Below, piece after piece: positions 43,597 through 51,974 of a DNA stretch of 64,000 nt. Within the stretch, counting starts at the first letter, position 1. Each line of letters begins with the position of its first letter. A model generated the notes under the pieces. The model was not told the DNA's origin. It searched no databases and saw nothing but the letters and a program-made list of their open reading frames with translations. Source of the stretch: Streptomyces sp. SA15 (GTDB lineage: Bacteria; Actinomycetota; Actinomycetes; Streptomycetales; Streptomycetaceae). The translations under genes and the position numbers were made by a program. The DNA lies in NCBI RefSeq assembly GCF_002291145.1, contig NZ_NTGE01000042.1, forward strand, positions 62,001 to 126,000, read 5' to 3'.

Positions 43597-43728
43597 GTGA
43601 CAGAAAGGCTGCTGAATGAGCACGTGTGACAAGCCGTGTGCCTTGTTTGTGACAACCAGGCTGCTTCGACCGTTCCCATTCGCCAGCTCATCCGGCTCTG
43701 CCGGTGACAACTCCTGAGCTTCGGCTCA
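43597..43728. repeat. Right transposon end with four TnsB-like sites
   Basis: Terminal GCTTCGGCTCA (43718-43728) and GTGACAACT (43704-43712) mirror the left end with identical spacing. Further GTGACA sites start at 43649, 43626 and 43597. More sites at the transposase-gene end than at the cargo end is also the Tn7 pattern. Confidence 0.78.
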
Positions 43729-43732
43729 TCCA
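43729..43732. repeat. Right copy of candidate target-site duplication (TCCA)
   Basis: TCCA directly follows the right end and equals the four bases before the left end. Confidence 0.55.
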
Positions 43733-43821
43733 TTTGTCCGCCTCCACCGCGTCGGCGAGGAGGCGGCTTTCGGGGCGGCGCGCAGTGGGGCCCGCCTGTT
43801 GGGCACCTTGCTGCTCCACGC

Positions 43822-44004
43822 CGGGCAGTCAAGGCCCGCGGCCACTTCCCCAACGAGCAAGCCGCACTGAAATGCGTTACATGGCGATCATGTCCCTCGA
43901 CCCCACCGGCAAGGGACAAGCCCGCGGGACCAGCCCCCTGGAAGACCGCGCTCAACGCCTTCGACATCACCTTCGACGGCCGACTCAGCGCAGCACACCA
44001 CTAA
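43822..44004 (+). pseudogene. IS256-family transposase, C-terminal remnant
   Basis: Fragments in shifted frames rebuild an IS256-type C-terminus: RAVKARGHFPNEQAALKCV, then YMAIMSLDPTGKG (one base lost before it), then WKTALNAFDITFDGRLSAAH and TAA at 44004. The following GGTTACACCGTTGATT-GGACAG region (~44017-44042) looks like the element's outer end. Everything upstream is missing. It lies 90 bp outside the right end of the Tn7-like element. Confidence 0.7.
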
Positions 44005-44097
44005 CCTCAACAACCCTGGTTACACCGTTGATTGGACAGTCCCGGCCGAGACGTGTGTCTCATTTCTGGAGGTCGTTCCAGGGGGCGGGTCGGGTCG

Positions 44098-45375
44098 TCA
44101 GGATTTGGAGGTGGGCCGTGTCCAGGCTTCGAGGTGGCTCAGGGCCGCGGTGAAGTTGCCGAGCATCGGGCGCAGGTGGTCCTGATCGAGCACGACTAGG
44201 CCGTCGGTGTGCGCGCCGCCGGGGACCATGACGTAGCGGTGCAGGTCGGCGCGTCCCGCGTTGGTGACCATGCGGTGGTAGACGTCACCGAAGGCGGCCG
44301 ACGGGGTGAGGGCGTCGAGGCTGCCCTGGATGCTGATGAGCGGACGCCGGATGCTTCCGCTGAGCGCGATCCGTTTCAGCGCCTTGTGCACCGCGCGCGG
44401 GCGGGACGCGAAGTCGTAATCGGTGTCGCAGCCGGCCCCGGTGCCTTCGGGGCAGAGCGGGGTGCCCGCCTGGGCGGGCCCGTCGTAGTCGGGATCGAGC
44501 TCCTCGCGGACCACCCGCTGAAGGAGGTCCCACTGATTCTTGTGGTGCCATTCCCACTGGCGCTCGGAGCCTTCGGGATAGCCGGCGGCGAGCATGGCGG
44601 CGTGGGCGGAGCGGTCGCCCTCCTTGGCGCGGGGATAGGCGCGCAGGGCCGGGGGGAGGGTGGCGAGCAGACCTCCGTCGGCGGTGAAGGTGAGGGCGTT
44701 CCAGTCGAGGCCGCCGGTGTAGAGGCCGGGCCGGTGTTCGAGCTGCCAGCGGACGAGGTAGCCGCCCGCGGAGAGGCCGGCGGCGTAGGTGAAGCGCGGG
44801 GTGCGGCCGTAGTGCTGGTCCGTCACTTGCCTGGCGGCGACGGTGAGTTCGGTGACCCTGCGGTGCCATTCCATGACGGCGTCGCCGGGGCGGTCCCCGT
44901 CCTTGTAGATCTCGGGGCCGGTGTTCCCCTTGTCGGTGGCCGCGTAGGCGTAGCCCTTGGCGAGGACCTGGTCGCTGATGATTCGGTCGTTGGCGTACTG
45001 CTCGCGCAGCCCAGGCGGCCCTGCGACCACGAGCCCGCCGTTCCAGTGGTCGGGCAGCCGGATGACGAACTGGCTGTCGTGGTTCCAGCCGTGGTTGGTG
45101 TTGGTTCTGGAGTTGTCGGGGAAGTAGCCGTCGATCTGGACGCCGGGGACTCCGGACGGGGTCGTGGTCCCGGGGGCTTCCAGGCCCGCCCAGTCGGCGG
45201 GATCGGTGTGCCCGGTGAGCTTCGTGCCCGTGGTGGTCAGATCGGCGAGGCGGGCGGAGAGGGTGTACTCGGCGCCGGGGACTCGTACGTCGGCGGGGCC
45301 GGTCCGGGCGGCCGCCGGGACGGCCAGGACGGTTGCCATCAGCAGGGGTGCTATAGCCAAAGAGCGTAGGTGCAT
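44098..45375 (-). CDS. Secreted tannase/feruloyl-esterase-like alpha/beta hydrolase
   Basis: Exported hydrolase of 425 aa. The signal peptide (LAIAPLLMATVLAVPAAART) is cleaved near residue 24. The alpha/beta-hydrolase core has the nucleophile elbow GLSAGG (Ser near residue 202), an oxyanion-side segment WNGGLVVAGPPG, a late Asp in ISIQGSLDALTPS and a His in VPGGAHTDG. The overall pattern resembles tannase/feruloyl esterases and 3-hydroxybutyrate-oligomer hydrolases; substrate is unknown. ATG 45375 gives a good signal peptide. It is divergent from the two-component system, 210 bp away, and might be its target (inference). Confidence 0.8.
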   Translation of the reverse strand: MHLRSLAIAPLLMATVLAVPAAARTGPADVRVPGAEYTLSARLADLTTTGTKLTGHTDPADWAGLEAPGTTTPSGVPGVQIDGYFPDNSRTNTNHGWNHDSQFVIRLPDHWNGGLVVAGPPGLREQYANDRIISDQVLAKGYAYAATDKGNTGPEIYKDGDRPGDAVMEWHRRVTELTVAARQVTDQHYGRTPRFTYAAGLSAGGYLVRWQLEHRPGLYTGGLDWNALTFTADGGLLATLPPALRAYPRAKEGDRSAHAAMLAAGYPEGSERQWEWHHKNQWDLLQRVVREELDPDYDGPAQAGTPLCPEGTGAGCDTDYDFASRPRAVHKALKRIALSGSIRRPLISIQGSLDALTPSAAFGDVYHRMVTNAGRADLHRYVMVPGGAHTDGLVVLDQDHLRPMLGNFTAALSHLEAWTRPTSKS

Positions 45376-45585
45376 GGGTCCTCATCTCGTGCGTGGCGAC
45401 ACCGAGAAATCTAGGAACCACAGGTCATCGGGGGTAAGTACGAAAGGGCAGGGGTGGCCGGGACCGGAGGGCACATGACCTTCGGCCACACTTCGCAACT
45501 TCGCCGACCGACTGGTGCGGTGCGCCGCCGCGCCCGCGTACGCTGCGGAGACCGTGTGTGCGCATGGGATTCCCGAGGAGGTCCG

Positions 45586-46671
45586 ATGCCACGTCCCGTG
45601 CCCTGGATAGCCGCCGTTCTGTACGGGGTGGTGCTCACAGGTGGCCTCTACTACGCCGCGATCGGACCAGGCTTCGACGCGCGCACGGCCGCGTTCACGG
45701 TGCTGCTGTGCGCGCTGGCGGCCCTGGACGGGCGGGGGTGGCGGATCCCGGCGGGCACCGTGTTCGCCCTCAGGGCCGCGCTGCTCTGTGCGGTGGCGGC
45801 TCTCGACGCCTCCGGGCTCTCGCGGGTGCTGTTCGTGCTGATCCCGTTCCTGGGGTTCTTCGCGTTCGGGCCGGCCGTCGGGATCGCGCTGGGCGCGGGC
45901 TGTGTGGTTCTGCTGGCGGGTGCGTTCACCTTGTGGGTGCCGGGCTGGGAGGTACGCGCCGAGTACATCTCGGATCTGCTGATGTTCGCCCTGGGAGTCG
46001 TACTGGTGCTGGCGACGGCGGCGGTGGCCGTTCGGGAGCAGCAGGCCCGCGACCGGCTCGAGGGCACCCTCGCACAGGTGGCTCAGCTGTCGGCGGCCCG
46101 CGAGCGCAATCGGCTGGCCCGCGAGATCCACGACAGCCTCGGACACCATCTGACCGCGATCGGCATCCAGTTGGAGAAGGCCGAAGCGTTCACCGCGCTC
46201 GATCCGGCAGGCTCCGCGCAGGCCGTGTCACACGCCCGCTGGTCGGCGAACCGGGCCTTGGAGGAGGTACGGGCCTCCGTGCGTACCCTGGGCCCCGAGG
46301 CGGAGTCCGAGCCGATCGGCCTCTCCTGGGCGCTGGCCGACCTCGTCCATCACCTCGACGGCGGCGGCCGCCGGATCTCCCTGGATGTGTCGGGCACCGA
46401 GCGGCGGCCGCTGCTGGTGCTGTACCGGGCGGCGCAGGAGGGCCTCACCAACGCCTGCCGGCATTCCGGCGCAACCCAGATCGGTGTGACGGTCCGCTAC
46501 GACGACCAGGGCGCGCGCCTGTGCGTCACGGACAACGGCAGCGGGCTGGGCGGGGCCGAGGAGGGCTTCGGCCTGACCGGGCTGCGGGAGCGGGTCAAGC
46601 TGGCCTCCGGGACGGTGGACCTGCGCAGTTCGGAGCGGGGCACCACCCTGCGGGTGGAGGTGCCGTGGTGA
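45586..46671 (+). CDS. Two-component sensor histidine kinase (NarL-partner type)
   Basis: Membrane kinase of 361 aa. The N-terminal ~140 residues form four to five hydrophobic helices with little extracellular loop, suggesting sensing within the membrane. The HisKA_3 phosphoacceptor is ERNRLAREIHDSLGHHLTAI (His near residue 185). The ATPase domain has GLTNACRHSGATQI and VTDNGSGLGG, GFGLTGLRERV. GAGGAGG precedes ATG 45586; the earlier in-frame start at 45454 lacks support. Its stop overlaps the response-regulator start. Confidence 0.9.
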   Translation: MPRPVPWIAAVLYGVVLTGGLYYAAIGPGFDARTAAFTVLLCALAALDGRGWRIPAGTVFALRAALLCAVAALDASGLSRVLFVLIPFLGFFAFGPAVGIALGAGCVVLLAGAFTLWVPGWEVRAEYISDLLMFALGVVLVLATAAVAVREQQARDRLEGTLAQVAQLSAARERNRLAREIHDSLGHHLTAIGIQLEKAEAFTALDPAGSAQAVSHARWSANRALEEVRASVRTLGPEAESEPIGLSWALADLVHHLDGGGRRISLDVSGTERRPLLVLYRAAQEGLTNACRHSGATQIGVTVRYDDQGARLCVTDNGSGLGGAEEGFGLTGLRERVKLASGTVDLRSSERGTTLRVEVPW

Positions 46672-47309
46672 ACGGGCCCCCGGTGCAGGAGGAGCCGGAC
46701 GTACGGGTCCTCGTGGTCGACGACCAGGACCTCGTCCGCGAGGGCATCGCCGCATTGCTCGGCATCCAGCCCGGCATCGACGTGGTGGGCAGCGCGCGCG
46801 ACGGTGCCGAGGCCGTGGAGGAGGCCCAGCGGTGCCGCCCCGACGTGGTGCTGATGGACATCCGGATGCCCGGCATCGACGGCGTGGCCGCCACGGCGCT
46901 GCTCCGCCGCAGACTGCCCCAGTGCCGGATCGTGATGCTGACGACCTTCAACGACGACGAGTACGTGGGCCGGGCGCTGAAGGCAGGGGCAGTCGGCTAT
47001 CTGCTCAAGAACCTGCCCGCGGCGGAACTCGCCCAGGCGGTCCGTCTGGTGCACGCGGGTGTCGCTCAGTTCGATCAGGGGGTCGTCGCCGCGCTGGCGG
47101 CCGGCGTCCCCGCGCCCGACGTGTTGACGCCCCGGGAGACGGAGGTGCTCCGGCTCATCTCCGCGGGCGCCACCAACAAGGAGATCGCCGCCCGGCTCTA
47201 CCTGAGCGAGGGCACCGTCAAGAACCACATCTCCCGCGTGCTGAGCCGATTGGGTCTGCGCGACCGGACCCAGGCCGCGCTGTACGCCCGCGAGAACAGG
47301 CTGATCTGA
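46668..47309 (+). CDS. LuxR/NarL-type response regulator
   Basis: DNA-binding regulator of 213 aa. The receiver domain (~12-130) has the phosphorylation Asp in DVVLMDIRMPG and the late Lys in GYLLKN. The helix-turn-helix (~145-210) is LTPRETEVLRLISAGATNKE, then AARLYLSEGTVKNHISRVLS. GTG 46668 overlaps the kinase stop by 4 bp, so kinase and regulator are coupled. Confidence 0.92.
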   Translation: MNGPPVQEEPDVRVLVVDDQDLVREGIAALLGIQPGIDVVGSARDGAEAVEEAQRCRPDVVLMDIRMPGIDGVAATALLRRRLPQCRIVMLTTFNDDEYVGRALKAGAVGYLLKNLPAAELAQAVRLVHAGVAQFDQGVVAALAAGVPAPDVLTPRETEVLRLISAGATNKEIAARLYLSEGTVKNHISRVLSRLGLRDRTQAALYARENRLI

Positions 47310-47329
47310 GCCGCTTCGCCTGAGCCTCT

Positions 47330-47755
47330 TCGGCGGAGGACGGCATCTCTGTCGACGGGCACTTCTTGCCGCGAACGCCAGTCCTCCTCCTCATCGTCGT
47401 CCGGGGCATCCCGGCCGCCGAGCGGGGTCCGCAGTAGCAGAGCGGCTGCCTGCTTCACCTCGTCGTCGGTGTACGTGTCTTCGTGCGCTCCGCTGTAGCC
47501 GGCAAGCTCATGCAGCAGCCCTGGACCGGTCAGCGCGCCCAGGAAGAGGCCCACCTCGGTGCCGGGCCGGGCCCATGACCCGTACGTGGCGCACTGCGGG
47601 CACATCCGCTCGACCACCGCCCGCAGCGGCAACTCGCGGGAGACGATGTGGTCGGCACGTATCCGGGAACAGTGCTCCGTAGCGGGCAGCTCGGCTGTTT
47701 TGCCCGCGGCCGACCAGACCCTGATCGGAGATGCCTCGAAGGGCCCCAACGGCAC
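47330..47755 (-). pseudogene. Fragment of a conserved hypothetical protein
   Basis: The leftward frame from 47755 encodes a protein-like stretch, SRIRADHIVSRELPLRAVVE then RMCPQCATYGSWARPGTE and VGLFLGALTGPGLLHELAGY, with a CPxC pair. It then becomes a charged tail and runs antisense into the response-regulator gene, with no stop until 47198. The real C-terminus appears to be lost at a junction near 47330, and the N-terminus is doubtful. I recall similar Streptomyces proteins of unknown function but cannot name a family. Confidence 0.4.
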
Positions 47756-48125
47756 CTACGGCGTCAGCGAACCGTACGTCAAAACGACCTCCTCCATGTC
47801 GGCTCTCGAGCCTGACCACGACCACGGACACGGCCGCCGCGATGCACTCGCCCCCAGGCTCCGTTACACCGGTGCCGGCGGCGACGCGGCCGCTCGCGGC
47901 ATCCCTCAAGGCGCGGGCACCAGAGGACGGTGCAGGGCGATCCGGCTCACGGATGCGGAGGTGAGTCGGCTCGACGTGCTCGCATGATCCACGGTCACCC
48001 CCTGTGTTCGAGTTGACACACAGGGGCATGCAGCGTACTGGGCATAAGGGACTATTCCCCCGGGGTTCGGTCGGTGGTGCATCCACCGCCTGTCGGCTCC
48101 CCCTCTCTTCTCCCCTGGAGCGGCA
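47756..48125. other. Intergenic region, nothing recognised
   Basis: About 370 bp with only short overlapping frames. None shows a recognisable domain or ribosome site. It probably includes the promoter of the truncated gene starting at 48126. Confidence 0.35.
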
Positions 48126-48512
48126 ATGACCGTGCAGCAGCACGCGACGACCCAGACAGTTCTGGTGTACGAGGACGATCCCGGAGCTCCTCTGCAGGAA
48201 AATGTGCCGGTGCGACACCCGGTGCCCCAGCTCGACACACAGCCCTTTCCGACGGCCATCGCCGAGGCCGCGCCGCAGCCGGACAGCGCCGGGCCGGGCA
48301 CGCCGGCCTTCCGCTACTGGGTGGCGGCCGACGCGCTGAGCACGGGTTGCCAGACCTGGGGTCCGCTGGTTCCCACGGGAACTCAATGGGTCCCGTCGGT
48401 CGGACGTGTTCTGACCGTGCATCTCGACGAGGGAGTCGACCTCAACGCCTTCTACGACCGGCGAGGCCTGAAGTTCTTCCACCAGAGGGTGGAAGGAGTG
48501 GACGTCTTCTCG
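48126..48512 (+). pseudogene. 5' fragment of a metallopeptidase-like or hypothetical protein gene
   Basis: The first ~128 codons of a gene with a proper start (ATG 48126, TGGAG site): TPAFRYWVAADALSTGCQTW, VGRVLTVHLDEGVDLNAFYD, RRGLKFFHQRVEGVDVFSG. This resembles the N-terminal half of large Streptomyces proteins that continue into a zinc-peptidase region, from memory only. Protein-like sequence stops abruptly near 48512, where it meets the C-terminally truncated monooxygenase gene on the other strand. The downstream frame to 48668 is Arg-rich noise. Confidence 0.5.
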
Positions 48513-48513
48513 G

Positions 48514-49304
48514 GCCAGAGGGGTCGCGTCCGGCGCGCTTGGCGGCGTCCCGCAGCGCCTGGCGCTGGGCCCGGGCGTCCTCGATGGTGTACGGGTTGGC
48601 GTAGATGCCGCTGGCGTAACGGCCCGCGAGTTCCAGGCCGTAACTGCCGCCGCCTGCCTGGAAGATGACCGGCTGGCCCTGCTCGGACGGGGGATGGGCA
48701 GCGGGCCGCGGGAGGCGGCGTGGTTGCCGTGCAGGTTGACCGGCTGGATGTTGTCCATGTCGGCGAACCGCTTGTTCTCGACGTCGAGAAGCCAGGCGTC
48801 CTTCTCCCAGCTGCCCCACAGTGCCTGGACGATCTGGATGACCTCGTGGGCACGCTCGTACTTCTCCGCGCGCGGCGGGATCGTCGCGCCGAAGTTCGCC
48901 GCGGCGGCGGGGTCGGAGGTGGTCACCGCGTTCCAGCCGGCCCGGCCGTGGCTGATCACGTCCAGGGCCTTGAACTGGCGGGCGAGACTGTAGGGCTCGG
49001 TGAACGTGGTGGAGGCGGTGGTGACCAGGCCGATCCGCTCGGTCTCGCGCGCGAGGACGGTCAGGATCAGCATCGGATCGATCATGTGGTGCGGGGAGTG
49101 GTGGTCGAGGTCGACGTCCAGGACCGGGGTGTCCGCGATGAACAGCAGCTGGATCTTGCCGCGCTCGGCGGCCTGCGCGTAACGCACGAACTGGTCCATG
49201 TCCGTGTAGCTGTCCAGGTTCGCACCCGGTAGCCGTCAGGCCCCGGGTGCGGCCCCGTATCCGCCGCTGAACTGCATGCCCAGGATCATCTGTCGGCTTG
49301 TCAT
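48514..49304 (-). pseudogene. NtaA/SnaA/DmoA-type flavin-dependent monooxygenase, broken
   Basis: Remnant of a luciferase-like monooxygenase. GGAG and ATG 49304 start MTSRQMILGMQFSGGYGAAP, but codon 23 is TGA (49238-49236), where a Trp codon (TGG) is probable before RLPGAN. The frame resumes as QFVRYAQAAERGKIQLLFIA and continues to about 48730. It then shifts frame to EQGQPVIFQAGGGSYGLELA and ends near RDAAKRAGRDP at 48514, losing the C-terminal half. So a nonsense change, a frameshift and a truncation are all present. Operator-like sites upstream are intact. Confidence 0.75.
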
Positions 49305-49333
49305 GGTTACTGCTCCAGACCAGGCTATGAAAA

Positions 49334-49380
49334 CGGAGAGCACCTCCGTATATTTTCTTGGAATGCGGAGGCATCCTCCG
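49334..49380. promoter_or_regulatory. Two CGGA-N7-TCCG operators upstream of the monooxygenase remnant
   Basis: CGGAGAGCACCTCCG (49334-49348) and CGGAGGCATCCTCCG (49366-49380), 32 bp apart. The same 15-bp pattern occurs twice, 34 bp apart, upstream of the TetR gene at 51926-51974. An AT-rich stretch between the two sites here probably contains the -10 box. Confidence 0.7.
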
Positions 49381-49466
49381 AATTGTCAAAAGCCGTGCGG
49401 CGCCGGGCCCGGCCGGCCGAGTGGCGGCCCGGGCCCGGCGCTGGATGGTTCCTGCGGGCGGAGGAA

Positions 49467-50165
49467 CTACGGCCTGTCGAGGACTCCCGGGGTGTCATGC
49501 AGGACCACGCTCCGCTGCAGCGGAACCCGCCCCGTGCGGAGCGTGTTCACCGGTGCCGCAGGGTCAGCCACGCCGAAGGAGATGCCGAACAGCAGCTTGA
49601 GCTCCGCGGCGACACCCAGGAACTCGCGGACGGTGTCGGCGTAGACGCCGAGTACGGTCTGCGGGATGCCGGCCAGCCCGCGGGCCGCCAGCGAGAGCAG
49701 GAAGTTCTGCGCGTACATGCCGATGTCGCCGGCCGTCCGCACCCCGTCGCCGAGCGCCGGCATGAACAGGAAAGCGGCATGGGGAGCACCGTAGAACTCC
49801 AGGTTCTCGCGGACCGCCGCCCTCCTGCCGTCCCGGTCCCAGCGCTCCACGCCTCGGGCCCGGTAGACACTCGCGCCCAGGGCCTGCGACCGCTCGAGGT
49901 AGAGGCCCTCGCCGTAGCCATCGGTGAAATCCGGGGAGGTCCGTCCCTCCTCCTCGGCCCGGAGCAGCTCCTTGCCCAGGGCGTCCCGCGCCGCACCCGA
50001 GACGACGTGCACCGTCCACGGCTGGGTGTTGCTGTTCGAGGGGGCGGTCTGTGCGTCTTCCAGCACGCCGCGGATGTCCGCAGGGGACAGGGCGGTGGGC
50101 AGGAACCGCCGGGGGGAGCGTCGGGAGCGTGCGATGTCGGTGAAGGGTGATGCGGTGCCGGGCAA
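49467..50165 (-). CDS. Nitroreductase-family protein
   Basis: FMN-dependent oxidoreductase of 232 aa. Family signatures: FTDIARSRRSPRRFLP, TAPSNSNTQPWTVHVVSG, the mid helix GDIGMYAQNFLLSLAARGLA and the C-terminal GISFGVADPAAPVN. Probably reduces nitro or quinone compounds. There is no ATG in this frame near the N-terminus; TTG 50165 is chosen because GGAGAGG lies 6 bp upstream and the protein then starts at the right place. A different frame with ATG at 50181 is spurious. It lies between the F420-type reductase and the monooxygenase remnant on the same strand. Confidence 0.82.
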   Translation of the reverse strand: MPGTASPFTDIARSRRSPRRFLPTALSPADIRGVLEDAQTAPSNSNTQPWTVHVVSGAARDALGKELLRAEEEGRTSPDFTDGYGEGLYLERSQALGASVYRARGVERWDRDGRRAAVRENLEFYGAPHAAFLFMPALGDGVRTAGDIGMYAQNFLLSLAARGLAGIPQTVLGVYADTVREFLGVAAELKLLFGISFGVADPAAPVNTLRTGRVPLQRSVVLHDTPGVLDRP

Positions 50166-50449
50166 GGCGGTTCCTCTCCATGGCGCGCAGTCACCGCCAC
50201 GGCGGCCGCGGCGCAGCGCGGTACGGCAGGCCACGCAAGGAGGCAGCCGGCGTAAGGCCCGGGTGCGGACGCACCCTTGCGGGTACCAGCAGGCTTGCGG
50301 ATGCTCGCAGGCAGCGGCACGCCGAGACTGCAGGCTGCAGCTCGGCGGACTGTGCGCTCTTCGTGTTCGTCTTGTGTGTTCGTGGGTTCGTGGCGTGCCG
50401 ACGCCGCCGCCCTCGTGCCGTTGCGTGCACGAGAGCCACGTCGGGTGAC

Positions 50450-51184
50450 TCAGCGGTGGGCGGCCCGGTTCATCTCGACGACGTCCTCCAGGGTGGCCGT
50501 GGCCGGGAGGGTGGCGAAGCGTTCTGGCACGCTGTCGCGGATGCGGGCGTCCTTGACGCGGTCGGCCGCGGCCAGGGCCGCCGGCAGCTCGTCCAGGGTC
50601 AGCTCGGTGCAGTAGGCGGGGCTGTTCGGCTGCTGGCGCCAGGAGTCGGCCAGCGTGCCGGCGTCGTAGGGGTCGAAGCCGGTGTCGTCCACGAGCCGCA
50701 TGGCCACACGCCGCGCCTCCTCGGAGTCGCCGGCGACGGGGATGGCGAGGCGGCCAGGAGTTCCTGCCGGAACGCCCCGGGTCCGCTGGGTTTCGGCCAG
50801 GGCGGCGTTCCACGCCTTGACCACGGGGCGCCCCAGCTGCTCGGCGTTCCACACGCTCTCGACCTCGCCGTTGTCCACGGCCTCGATCTGCCCGCTGAGG
50901 TGCGGATAGTAGTTCGAGGTGTCGATGACCACCGTCTCGGCGGGGACCGAGGCGAACAGGCCGGCCAGCTTCCCCGCCACCCCGAAGGGGATGGACAGGA
51001 CGATGACGTCCCGGCCCTGGACGGCGTCGGCGAGTTCCACCGCGCGGGCCCCGGACTCCAGCACCTCCGCCCGGACGGCCTCGGGGCCGCGGGCGTCGGC
51101 CACCTGGACGTCGTGCCCGGCCGTGCTGAGCTTGGCAGCGAGGTTCCCGCCGATGGCGCCGGCGCCTATGACAGTAATTTTCAT
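50450..51184 (-). CDS. NADPH-dependent F420 reductase-like oxidoreductase
   Basis: Rossmann protein of 244 aa: ITVIGAGAIGGNLAAKLSTA, DVIVLSIPFGVAGKLAGLFA, VVIDTSNYYPHLSG, then VVKAWNAALAE. This matches NADPH:F420 reductases (F420_oxidored domain plus a C-terminal helical part), which could supply reduced cofactor to a nitroreductase or monooxygenase. AAGGAAC precedes ATG 51184. Membership in the FNO family does not prove F420 use. It is 107 bp downstream of the TetR gene and probably cotranscribed. Confidence 0.75.
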   Translation of the reverse strand: MKITVIGAGAIGGNLAAKLSTAGHDVQVADARGPEAVRAEVLESGARAVELADAVQGRDVIVLSIPFGVAGKLAGLFASVPAETVVIDTSNYYPHLSGQIEAVDNGEVESVWNAEQLGRPVVKAWNAALAETQRTRGVPAGTPGRLAIPVAGDSEEARRVAMRLVDDTGFDPYDAGTLADSWRQQPNSPAYCTELTLDELPAALAAADRVKDARIRDSVPERFATLPATATLEDVVEMNRAAHR

Positions 51185-51291
51185 GATTTGTTCCTTGGGA
51201 GGTTGTGCCGCCCCTGAGGGCAGCGCGATGTGATGGCTGGGTGGTGGTGCCGCCTGGCGTTGCGGGGGTCGGGGCGGGGTGTTCTGGCGTT

Positions 51292-51885
51292 TTACGCCTG
51301 GGTGTCCCGCTGGCGGTAGCCGCTCGCGATGAGCGTGCGGAGCCGGTCGAGGGACTCCTCCTCGGTGCCGGCGCCCTTGATCCAGGCGACGGAACAGGCC
51401 GCGAGGAACAGGTCGTGCCCCCGCACCGACGCCCGCACGCGCCCCGCGAGCTGCGCGGCTCGCACGTACTGATCGGTGGCGGAGATGAGGATGTCGCAGG
51501 GAATCGTGAGCGGGTTGTCCGGCTCCTGCGCCCGGGCCGCGGCCATGAGCGGGTCCGGCAGCCCGCTGAAGGCGCTGAAGTACTCCTCCATCGCTCGCAG
51601 CCACTGCTCCAGCGCCTCGGCCGGGTCGCCGAGCTGATCGATGTCCGCCTGGCGGGCCACCAGCTCCTCGGAGCGCGTCTGCAGCACAGCCGCCAGGAGC
51701 GCCTCCCGGGTGGGGAAGTGCCGGTACAGGGTGCCGGGCCCGACGCCCGCCTCCTTGGCCACCGCCTCAAGGGAGGTGCCGACCCCGTGCTGCAGGAAGT
51801 GACGCTGCGCGGTCTCCAGGAGGGCCGCGCGGTTGCGCTGGACGTCCGCGCGGGGCTTGCGTCCCCGCTGTTCAGTGGCGCTCAT
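51292..51885 (-). CDS. TetR-family transcriptional regulator
   Basis: Repressor of 197 aa. The helix-turn-helix is FLQHGVGTSLEAVAKEAGVG followed by PGTLYRHFPTREAL; a ligand-binding helical domain (~70-190) follows. ATG 51885 fits the usual short basic lead. Two CGGA-N7-TCCG sites lie 41-89 bp upstream and two more precede the monooxygenase remnant, so it probably represses itself, the F420-type reductase behind it and the monooxygenase gene. Confidence 0.9.
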   Translation of the reverse strand: MSATEQRGRKPRADVQRNRAALLETAQRHFLQHGVGTSLEAVAKEAGVGPGTLYRHFPTREALLAAVLQTRSEELVARQADIDQLGDPAEALEQWLRAMEEYFSAFSGLPDPLMAAARAQEPDNPLTIPCDILISATDQYVRAAQLAGRVRASVRGHDLFLAACSVAWIKGAGTEEESLDRLRTLIASGYRQRDTQA

Positions 51886-51925
51886 GCGCCCTCCCGCCTC
51901 CGGTGATCCTGCGGTCGCATCAAAA

Positions 51926-51974
51926 CGGATGCTGCCTCCGAACGCATTCGAGAGTAAAGCGGAGGCAGCGTCCG
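51926..51974. promoter_or_regulatory. Two CGGA-N7-TCCG operators upstream of tetR
   Basis: CGGATGCTGCCTCCG (51926-51940) and CGGAGGCAGCGTCCG (51960-51974) form a nested inverted arrangement, GCTGCCTCCG facing CGGAGGCAGC. The spacing of 34 bp is near that of the pair at 49334. Confidence 0.7.

Larger units (their letters stand above)
35000..43728 (-). mobile_element. Tn7-like transposon inserted next to tpg
   Basis: Element of 8,729 bp bounded by inverted ends 5'-TGAGCCGAAGC, with TG...CA termini as in Tn7/Mu-type elements. Both ends carry AGTTGTCAC starting 16 bp inside. Extra TTGTCAC/CTGTCAC sites occur, one more at the left and three more at the right. The transposition genes run leftward as one overlapping operon: TnsA-, TnsB-, TnsC- and TniQ/TnsD-like. 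Cargo at the left holds a DUF4440 protein, a reductase, an HxlR regulator and two broken genes. The left end lies 36 bp after the tpg stop codon. Family and ends are well supported; target specificity is inference. Confidence 0.85.

Noticed and set aside
34996-43732. A 5-bp target duplication for the Tn7-like element
   Set aside because: No placement of the ends gives five matching flanking bases; only TCCA matches.
43704-44153. 149-codon rightward frame at the right transposon end
   Set aside because: Crosses the transposon end and the IS256 remnant; only a short piece (MAIMSLDPTGKG) is real IS256 sequence.
47559-47987. 142-codon rightward frame
   Set aside because: No family likeness; overlaps the better-supported leftward fragment; low-complexity composition.
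49547-50320. 257-codon leftward frame over the nitroreductase
   Set aside because: Shadow frame; nitroreductase motifs are in the frame starting TTG 50165.
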